From: Lentisphaeria bacterium
GTDB taxonomy: Bacteria; Verrucomicrobiota; Lentisphaeria; Victivallales; UBA1829
DNA: 7,613 nt
Direction of reading: 5' to 3'
Assembly (NCBI GenBank): GCA_017504325.1
Contig: JAFVRL010000261.1
Span: 1-7,613 of the forward strand
Within the stretch, counting starts at the first letter, position 1. Every line of letters starts with the position of its first letter. Shown in pieces: positions 1 to 5,088 of the stretch. A program made the position numbers and the translations under genes. Below the pieces are notes generated by a model, which ran no database searches, was not told the DNA's origin, and saw only the letters and a program-made list of their open reading frames with translations.

Positions 1-119
1 AGATCCCCGCCGGCGAGAACAGTCCAGACCGCAAGCAGTAACGGAATAAGCGATCCAACAGCAATGATCTGAAGAAGACGGAACAGTGCTTTTTTCCAGA
101 ATATCAACTCTTTCTTCAT
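1..119 (-). CDS. N-terminal fragment of a membrane-anchored protein, function unknown (runs off window)
   Basis: An ATG at 119 opens a minus-strand reading frame that continues without a stop to base 1, giving 39 residues. The peptide starts with a basic stretch (MKKELIFWKKALFRLLQ), followed by a hydrophobic run (about residues 18-36, IIAVGSLIPLLLAVWTVLA). This is typical of an inward-anchored first membrane helix or an uncleaved signal anchor. A purine-rich GGGAAAGGAAAA stretch lies roughly 11-18 bases upstream of the ATG as a possible ribosome binding site. The gene is divergent from the secreted-protein gene at 434. The family cannot be named from this fragment; a transporter or sensor subunit would fit equally well. 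That the frame is real is an inference from the start, the hydrophobicity pattern and the upstream promoter candidate. Confidence 0.6.
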   Translation of the reverse strand, partial: MKKELIFWKKALFRLLQIIAVGSLIPLLLAVWTVLAGGD

Positions 120-300
120 GAACCGTATTTTCCTTTCCCTCTACTTTCTGAAAATTTCAAAAATATCCGGAATAAAACCATGGATCATGCCGCTGCATCG
201 TAAAAAAAGACCGGTCCGCCAAGCTCCGGGAATACTCATTTTGCAGAGAGGAGGCAATACCGGGATCCTTTCGGGAATATTTTTGAAACCCCACCTCTAT

Positions 301-328
301 AAAATAGCATATTTTCCCCATAAAGCAA
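301..328 (-). promoter_or_regulatory. Candidate promoter for the left-end membrane protein gene
   Basis: On the minus strand, TTGCTT (328-323) is followed after 16 bases by TATTTT (306-301). The TGC just before TATTTT makes an extended -10. The predicted start near 294 would give a long leader of about 175 bases. Assignment is by pattern only. Confidence 0.4.
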
Positions 329-359
329 GTGCAGAAAGTACAGTTATCCTTTACGGGAT

Positions 360-388
360 TTGATTTTTTCCATTTCCGGGGATATATT
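360..388 (+). promoter_or_regulatory. Candidate sigma70-type promoter for the secreted-protein gene
   Basis: TTGATT (360-365) and TATATT (383-388) are separated by exactly 17 bases. Transcription would begin near 395, giving a leader of about 39 bases that contains the ribosome binding site at 418-423. Spacing and placement are good; the -35 box matches the TTGACA consensus at four of six positions. Confidence 0.6.
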
Positions 389-417
389 AGAAAAAACCAC
401 CGTCACTGATACTGTAT

Positions 418-423
418 AAGGAG
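418..423 (+). promoter_or_regulatory. Ribosome binding site setting the start at 434
   Basis: AAGGAG lies 10 bases before the ATG at 434. A nearer ATG at 426 is followed directly by TAA and cannot be the start, so 434 is the translation start. Confidence 0.75.
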
Positions 424-433
424 ATATGTAAAT

Positions 434-1447
434 ATGAAAAAATATGCCGCCGTTTTGTCTGTTATGATCCTTTCCCTTCCGCTTTTTCTGAAAGCTGTCC
501 CCTCAGATTACGATGAGATCCGGAAAAAAATTACTGAAGGCAGGGCTGTGCATCAGGAATTGCTGGAAGCACAGAAAAAATGTTACAGGGAATATATCGG
601 ATTTTTCCGTCAGAAATACGCACAGTGTACGCTGGCGCAGGAAAAAAGAAATGCTTTTCTGAATGATTATGCCAAAGGGGACAAAGCATTTGCGCCGTCT
701 GTGGTAAAGTTCAACAGCGGACTTGTACGCAATGCTCTGGATAAAAAACTCTTTTCAGATGTATATAAGAAATTCGCTGAAAACAAAGATTTCATGCTTC
801 TGGACAGAAACCTGTGGGAAGCCAAGACTCAGGCGGCATTTTCCTCTGTAAAATCCCAGCTGTCTCAAAATAACAGTGATCCGGAATATGCCTATCATAC
901 CACTTTGCAATCCATTACCGATGCACTGGAAAAAAGTGCCATCGGGGAAATGACAAAAAAATATATCTCCTCAAAGGAGAAAGGTTCTTCTCTCTATCAG
1001 GCGGCAATGGAAGAGATCCGCAATTATAAAAAAGCTGCAGATCCCCGGGAAATGGCAAAAGCCAGAAGAAATATATCCCTCTATACCAAACACATTTTTC
1101 AACAGGCACTTCAACAATACGCCCCGGAACTGGAAAAACTGATGAAAGAAGGGGAAAAACTGAATAAAGAACGGATCAGACGGGAGCTGGAACTGGAACT
1201 GAATAATAAAGATGCCGCTTATGCAAGGTATTTAAATACATTCGGCATCAATCTTCCGGTAAAGGGAAAAACCATGAAGGAGATCGTCTGGAACGATCCG
1301 GAATATAAAACACTGGTTGACAAACTTTCCAAACTGAATCAATCAAGAAAACGCCTCTCTTCAGAATTTATGAAAAAAACAGATATTCCTGCGATCGCGG
1401 AACTGGATAAAGTCATTAAAGAAGTCCGTAAGTCCGGCAGAAAATAA
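434..1447 (+). CDS. Secreted, mostly alpha-helical protein of unknown function
   Basis: This gene encodes 337 residues that I do not recognise as any named family. The N-terminus is a typical Sec signal peptide: MKKY, a hydrophobic core (about residues 5-18), then FLKA with likely cleavage after Ala21. There is no lipobox cysteine, so the product should be periplasmic or exported. The mature chain is very rich in Lys, Glu, Gln, Ala and Leu. It appears almost wholly helical, with coiled-coil-like stretches around residues 25-75 and 225-260 (LEKLMKEGEKLNKERIRREL) and near the C-terminus (310-337). No enzymatic motif, repeat domain or further membrane segment is visible. The ATG at 434 has a strong AAGGAG site and a well-spaced promoter upstream, so it is probably transcribed alone. 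It ends 25 bases from the convergent phosphoesterase gene. A chaperone-like or scaffold role would be only a guess. Confidence 0.85.
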   Translation: MKKYAAVLSVMILSLPLFLKAVPSDYDEIRKKITEGRAVHQELLEAQKKCYREYIGFFRQKYAQCTLAQEKRNAFLNDYAKGDKAFAPSVVKFNSGLVRNALDKKLFSDVYKKFAENKDFMLLDRNLWEAKTQAAFSSVKSQLSQNNSDPEYAYHTTLQSITDALEKSAIGEMTKKYISSKEKGSSLYQAAMEEIRNYKKAADPREMAKARRNISLYTKHIFQQALQQYAPELEKLMKEGEKLNKERIRRELELELNNKDAAYARYLNTFGINLPVKGKTMKEIVWNDPEYKTLVDKLSKLNQSRKRLSSEFMKKTDIPAIAELDKVIKEVRKSGRK

Positions 1448-1456
1448 CTTGCCGGA
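1433..1456. repeat. Inverted repeat between convergent genes
   Basis: TCCGGCA (1433-1439) and TGCCGGA (1450-1456) are perfect 7-base complements around a 10-base loop containing the TAA of the secreted-protein gene. Neither strand has a T tract after the stem, so it is not a canonical intrinsic terminator. It could act as a weak bidirectional transcript end shared by the two converging genes. Confidence 0.4.
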
Positions 1457-1472
1457 ATGTATCTGTGCTGTG

Positions 1473-2300
1473 TCAACACAACGGCAGGCGTTTGACGGTG
1501 ATCAGATCCTTTTTCCCGTCATACTCTATGAAAGTAAGCATACGGCATCCGGTGAGACTTCCGGCAATGACTTCCCCTCTGCCTCTTTCGTCCAGTACGG
1601 CACGGGGTTTGTGGATATGACCGCACAAAGCAAGATCGATCTTCTTTTCTTTCAAAAGTCTTTCCACCTCTTTTGCACCCCATAAAGTATGGAGAAAATG
1701 CAGGCAGGGATGGGGATCGGAAAAAGGGAAATGGCTGGCGGAAATCATGATCCTTCCGTCATTATCTTTTTCACATTCCCGTTTATAAAATTCCCTTGTC
1801 TTTTTGTTCATATATCCATTGGAGAAAAAGGGCGGCATGGGAATACAGCTATTGGAGGCAAGAAGCCGGAATTTTTCATTTTCCCATACAAAGGGAAAAT
1901 CTTTCAAGGCATATTTCCCCCGGTTCATCTTCCGGCAGAATTTATCTGCTTCCTCCCGGCATTTTTTATTGTTCACATAACAATCGTGATTTCCGGGAAG
2001 ATAGAGGAAGGGCTGTGAACTTTCCACAAGAGGGCGGAAATGTTCATAGGCAAGATCAAATTCACTCTTCTGACCGCAGGAAGTGGCATCACCGGTAAAG
2101 AGGACAAGATCGCACTTCTCCTGCAAAATACGGTCAACAGCCTTTTTTATGACCGTATCATGATTATCGTGTCCGGTACGGCGCAATATTCTATTGTTGA
2201 GAAACCCTATAATGCGTTTATCCAACAGCATGGAACATGTCTCAAACTGTGCGATCTCATGGGGATCGGAAAAATGAATGATACTGAAACTTTCTGCCAT
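1473..2300 (-). CDS. Calcineurin-like metallophosphoesterase
   Basis: The 275-residue product carries the ordered metal-binding motifs of the calcineurin-like phosphoesterase superfamily. These are SDPH (Asp12, His14), GDATSCG (Asp71), GNHD (Asn104, His105), SASHFP (His190) and the closing GHIH (His228, His230). A complete two-metal site is therefore expected, and the protein should hydrolyse a phosphomono- or phosphodiester. The substrate cannot be read from sequence; cyclic-nucleotide phosphodiesterases of the CpdA type share this layout, as do many uncharacterised relatives. There is no signal peptide or membrane helix, so it is cytoplasmic. The ATG at 2300 is preferred over a GTG at 2312, because AGTGAG (2313-2308) sits 7 bases before the ATG and the GTG directly abuts the upstream stop. 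This binding site overlaps the exonuclease TAA, suggesting translational coupling. It is the last gene of the minus-strand cluster. Confidence 0.92.
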   Translation of the reverse strand: MAESFSIIHFSDPHEIAQFETCSMLLDKRIIGFLNNRILRRTGHDNHDTVIKKAVDRILQEKCDLVLFTGDATSCGQKSEFDLAYEHFRPLVESSQPFLYLPGNHDCYVNNKKCREEADKFCRKMNRGKYALKDFPFVWENEKFRLLASNSCIPMPPFFSNGYMNKKTREFYKRECEKDNDGRIMISASHFPFSDPHPCLHFLHTLWGAKEVERLLKEKKIDLALCGHIHKPRAVLDERGRGEVIAGSLTGCRMLTFIEYDGKKDLITVKRLPLC

Positions 2301-2312
2301 AAATTTTCTCAC

Positions 2313-3356
2313 TTAAAAATTGAAAAAAAGCTGTTGATTTTCTTCCTGTTTCTTTTCTTTTTTTTCATTTTCTTCCTTTGTTGCATCGGTGGAAGCAAGG
2401 GAAGAAAAAAGATCTTCTTCAGGGACGGAAGGTGGTGGAGGATTTTCATTTTTTCCGGTATTCACGGAAAGTTTTTCCAATTCCTTCATAATGCTTTTAA
2501 GTTCAAATTCCTGAACGATGGAAAAGATTTTTTCCATTTGCACTTCCGTTTTTGTTACAGAAGAAGCATTTATCCCGGCTTCTTCCGGAAGATCGAGAAT
2601 AAGAGAAATAAGAAGAATATTTTTTTTCAGAACTTCTTTATGGGCAAGGATCTTTTCCCGTAAAGACTCTTTTTTGATCCTTTGAGGATCATGGAGCATT
2701 TCCTCTATGGAACCACTTTCATTGATAAGGGCTGCTGCCGTTTTGGGTCCCACACCGGGAACCCCGGGAATATTATCGGAAGAATCTCCAATAAGGGAAA
2801 GATAATCCACGATCCTGTCGGGAGCCACCCCGAATTTACGGATCGTCTCCTCCCAGGAACGGATGTTCAACCCTTTTCCGTCATGGGAAGGGACAAGCAT
2901 ATTGACTCTGTCCTCTTTATCAATGACCTGACTTATATCTTTATCGGAAGAGAGGATCAATACTTTTCTGTCCGTAAAGTTTTTTGCCATTCCCCCCATA
3001 AGGTCGTCTGCTTCATACCCTTCCTGTTCAATGATATTCCAGCCGAAAGCAGTAATAAGATCCCGGATATAGGGGATCTGTATTTTCAGTTCTTCCGGCA
3101 TGGGAGGACGGTTCGCCTTGTAATCCGGTGCGATAGCAAGGCGTTTTTCTATTCTGCCTTTATCAAAGACAAACGCCCCGTCAAAGGAGGGATACTCCTT
3201 ATCCAGTCGTAAAAGAAGTTTTGCCATGGCAAAAACCGCATTGGAAGGAAGCCCCTTTGAATTGCTTAAAGAGCGTACCGCATAAAATCCCCGGTAGATC
3301 TGGGAATAAGCATCCACAAGAAGAAGCGGCTTTTTTCCGTTATTTTCCACTGCCAT
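2313..3356 (-). CDS. Stand-alone 5'-3' exonuclease (PolI N-terminal / FEN-like nuclease)
   Basis: The 347-residue product matches the 5' nuclease domain of DNA polymerase I, which removes RNA primers and 5' flaps. Visible motifs are LLLVDAYSQIYRGFYA (Asp15, Arg22), FVFDKG (Asp65), YKANRPPMPEEL (79-90), EADD (115-118), SSDKD (Asp138, Asp140) and GDSSDNIPGVPGVGPKTA (190-207). The last carries metal-binding Asp191 and Asp194 and the helix-3-turn-helix DNA-binding loop. All acidic metal ligands seem present. The nuclease fold ends near residue 295, and no 3'-5' exonuclease or polymerase domain follows. Instead there is a polar tail of about 50 residues (PPPP, then Lys/Glu-rich) ending in QQLFFNF, which resembles a sliding-clamp-binding peptide. 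The ATG at 3356 is chosen because GAAAGG lies 6 bases upstream; an in-frame ATG at 3392 lies inside a strong hairpin. The frame stops 12 bases before the phosphoesterase ATG. Confidence 0.93.
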   Translation of the reverse strand: MAVENNGKKPLLLVDAYSQIYRGFYAVRSLSNSKGLPSNAVFAMAKLLLRLDKEYPSFDGAFVFDKGRIEKRLAIAPDYKANRPPMPEELKIQIPYIRDLITAFGWNIIEQEGYEADDLMGGMAKNFTDRKVLILSSDKDISQVIDKEDRVNMLVPSHDGKGLNIRSWEETIRKFGVAPDRIVDYLSLIGDSSDNIPGVPGVGPKTAAALINESGSIEEMLHDPQRIKKESLREKILAHKEVLKKNILLISLILDLPEEAGINASSVTKTEVQMEKIFSIVQEFELKSIMKELEKLSVNTGKNENPPPPSVPEEDLFSSLASTDATKEENEKKEKKQEENQQLFFNF

Positions 3357-3362
3357 GACAAA

Positions 3363-3368
3363 CCTTTC
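3363..3368 (-). promoter_or_regulatory. Ribosome binding site deciding the exonuclease start
   Basis: GAAAGG on the minus strand is 6 bases from the ATG at 3356. The alternative ATG at 3392 has no comparable site and sits in the loop of the 3376-3404 inverted repeat, so the shorter protein is preferred. Confidence 0.7.
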
Positions 3369-3375
3369 TTTTTCA

Positions 3376-3404
3376 ACAGGTACGGGAAACATACCCGTAC
3401 CTGT
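3376..3404. repeat. Perfect 11-bp inverted repeat between gpmI and the exonuclease gene
   Basis: ACAGGTACGGG (3376-3386) and CCCGTACCTGT (3394-3404) are exact complements around a 7-base loop. The stem begins 10 bases after the gpmI stop and ends 7 bases before the exonuclease ribosome binding site. On the minus strand, the coding direction, no T run follows (TTGAAAAAG). On the plus strand, TTTTTT begins 6 bases after the stem. It is therefore not a canonical terminator for gpmI. It may be a stabilising 3' hairpin, a processing site or a partial attenuator. Confidence 0.75.
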
Positions 3405-3414
3405 CCATACTTTT

Positions 3415-5061
3415 TTATTTTACATTGATGACCGCTTTGTCATAGTCTGCGGGAGGAACGAGTCCAAGCAGGCACATACAGGTTGCGGCAACAGAACTGA
3501 TCCCCAGACCGGTATTGAGTTCCTTTGCATAATCCTCTTTATATTCAGGGTCATAGATGATGCAGGGAACAGGGTTGAGGGAGTGGCTGGTCTTGCGCTT
3601 GATGGAACCGTCTTTGCCCCGTTTCACAGAACCGTCTTTATTGTGTTCATACATATCATCGGCGTTCCCGTGGTCGGCAGTGATAACAAGTACGCCTCCG
3701 GCGGCAGTAACAGCATCATAGACCCGTTTCAGGCAGAGATCCAATGCCCCCATGGAGACCTGTACAGCCTGATAATCTCCGGTATGTCCCACCATGTCCC
3801 CGTTGGGGTAGTTGAGACGGATGAAATCATATTTGCCTTCTTTGATAGTATCGCAGACGATATCTGTGATTTCTGCACATTTCATCCAGGGACGCTGTTC
3901 AAAGGGAACAACATCGGATTTGACTTCCACATATTCTTCAGCTGCTTCATCAAATTTTCCGGAACGGTTACCGTTGAAGAAGTAGGTCACATGACCGTAT
4001 TTCTGGGTTTCGCTTACGGCAAACTGACGGATGGAGGAAGAGCAGAGGTATTCATCCAGAGTCCGGTCGATTTCAGGGGGATTCACAAGGAAGTTGTTGG
4101 GGATGTGCAAGTCTCCGTCATATTCCATCATACCGGCATAAAGCACATCGGGCTTTGCGCCTCTGTCAAATTTATCGAATTCATCCCCCTGATCGAATGC
4201 CTGACTGATCTCAATGGCACGGTCACCGCGGAAGTTGAAGTAGATGACGGCATCATTGTCTTTGATGGCTCCCAGAGGAGTTTTGCCGTCTCTGGAGATC
4301 ACAAATGCAGGAAGATCCTGGTCGATAGCTTTAGTTTCTGCACGCAATGTTTCCACGGCTTCATGGGCGGAAGCAAAGAATCTGCCTTCCCCTTTCACAT
4401 GGGTAGCCCAGCCCTGTTTCACCATATCCCAGTTGGCACCGTAACGGTCCATGGTAATGGTCATGCGTCCGCCGCCGGAAGCGATGGCATAATCTTCCCC
4501 CAGATTTTTGAGATATTCTTCAAAGGGATCGATATAATCGAGGGCGGAAGTTTCAGGCACATCGCGGCCGTCAAGGAGCGTATGGATACGCACACATTTG
4601 ACGCCGTCTTTCTTTGCCTGTTCGATCATGCCTTTCAGATGGGCAATATTACTGTGGACATTACCGTCGGAAAAGAGTCCGATGAAGTGGAGAGTGGAAG
4701 AAGCACTATTTACTTTATCCACGATCTTTTTCCATGTGGCTCCTTCAAACATCTTACCTGTTTCAATAGCCTGTGTGACCAGTTTGGCACCCTGGGCGAA
4801 AACTCTGCCGCATCCCATGGCATTGTGACCTACTTCACTGTTGCCCATATCATCATCGGAGGGCAATCCCACAGCAGTACCGTGAGCTTTGAGCAGTGTC
4901 ATGGGCTGTTCTTTCATCAGTTTGTGAAGGAAGGGTGTGGGGGAATCCAGAACAGCATCCCCTTCAGCATATTTTCCAATGCCAACGCCATCCATGATCA
5001 TCAATACAACAGGTCCCCGTCTTTTGGTGAAAGCGGGATTTTTTTTCAGACTTTCCAACAT
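3415..5061 (-). CDS. gpmI: 2,3-bisphosphoglycerate-independent phosphoglycerate mutase
   Basis: This enzyme interconverts 3-phosphoglycerate and 2-phosphoglycerate in glycolysis and gluconeogenesis, using two metal ions and a phosphoserine intermediate. It belongs to the alkaline phosphatase superfamily and is cytoplasmic. The 548-residue product shows VVLMIMDGVGIG (Asp24), MGNSEVGHNA with nucleophile Ser75, SDGNVHS (His136), LLDGRDVPE (161-170), GGGRMTITMDRYGANWD (196-212) and FNFRGDRA (276-282). Also present are NGDMVGHTGD (Asp422, His426), ADHGN (Asp463, His464) and TSHSLNPVP (His493). All expected catalytic and metal residues seem intact. It is longer than the roughly 514-residue E. coli form. 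Several stretches, such as the ASGGGRM...MDRY...WD and NGNRSG segments, resemble the plant/trypanosomatid-like subgroup. A lysine-rich insertion at 475-490 contains a near-duplicate KDGS(V/I)KR. The start has GAAAGGA 9 bases upstream and lies 27 bases after the preceding gene. Confidence 0.97.
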   Translation of the reverse strand: MLESLKKNPAFTKRRGPVVLMIMDGVGIGKYAEGDAVLDSPTPFLHKLMKEQPMTLLKAHGTAVGLPSDDDMGNSEVGHNAMGCGRVFAQGAKLVTQAIETGKMFEGATWKKIVDKVNSASSTLHFIGLFSDGNVHSNIAHLKGMIEQAKKDGVKCVRIHTLLDGRDVPETSALDYIDPFEEYLKNLGEDYAIASGGGRMTITMDRYGANWDMVKQGWATHVKGEGRFFASAHEAVETLRAETKAIDQDLPAFVISRDGKTPLGAIKDNDAVIYFNFRGDRAIEISQAFDQGDEFDKFDRGAKPDVLYAGMMEYDGDLHIPNNFLVNPPEIDRTLDEYLCSSSIRQFAVSETQKYGHVTYFFNGNRSGKFDEAAEEYVEVKSDVVPFEQRPWMKCAEITDIVCDTIKEGKYDFIRLNYPNGDMVGHTGDYQAVQVSMGALDLCLKRVYDAVTAAGGVLVITADHGNADDMYEHNKDGSVKRGKDGSIKRKTSHSLNPVPCIIYDPEYKEDYAKELNTGLGISSVAATCMCLLGLVPPADYDKAVINVK

Positions 5062-5088
5062 AATATTTTTTCCTTTCGTTAGGTTTGT

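Larger units (their letters stand above)
120..433. other. Divergent intergenic region, 314 bases
   Basis: No convincing protein gene is seen here. The region separates the minus-strand membrane protein fragment from the plus-strand secreted protein. It holds two back-to-back promoter candidates (minus 301-328, plus 360-388), whose -35 boxes lie about 31 bases apart. If the minus promoter is used, the leader of the left gene would be about 175 bases long. That leader includes a 21-codon minus-strand frame (181-116) whose TGA overlaps the ATG at 119. Short variants of CGGGAATA recur around 226-281, but I see no clear operator or riboswitch. Confidence 0.6.

Noticed and set aside
118..363. An 81-codon plus-strand frame in the left intergenic region
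   Set aside because: It has no ribosome binding site, its composition is unlike the neighbours, and it overlaps the opposite-strand gene start and both promoter candidates.
1433..1456. Intrinsic terminator between the convergent genes
   Set aside because: The stem is only 7 bp and no T tract follows on either strand, so it is reported only as an inverted repeat.
1689..2663. Several overlapping plus-strand frames across the phosphoesterase and nuclease genes
   Set aside because: They are shadows of two minus-strand genes with clear family motifs.
3357..3392. A longer exonuclease starting at 3392 (12 more residues)
   Set aside because: That ATG lies in the loop of an 11-bp hairpin without a good binding site, the added residues are not part of the nuclease fold, and the ATG at 3356 has GAAAGG at ideal spacing.
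3355..5082. A 575-codon open frame on the plus strand opposite gpmI
   Set aside because: It lies wholly antisense to a gene with complete, ordered catalytic motifs. Its product is low in recognisable motifs and reads as a codon-bias shadow, and it has no convincing ribosome binding site.
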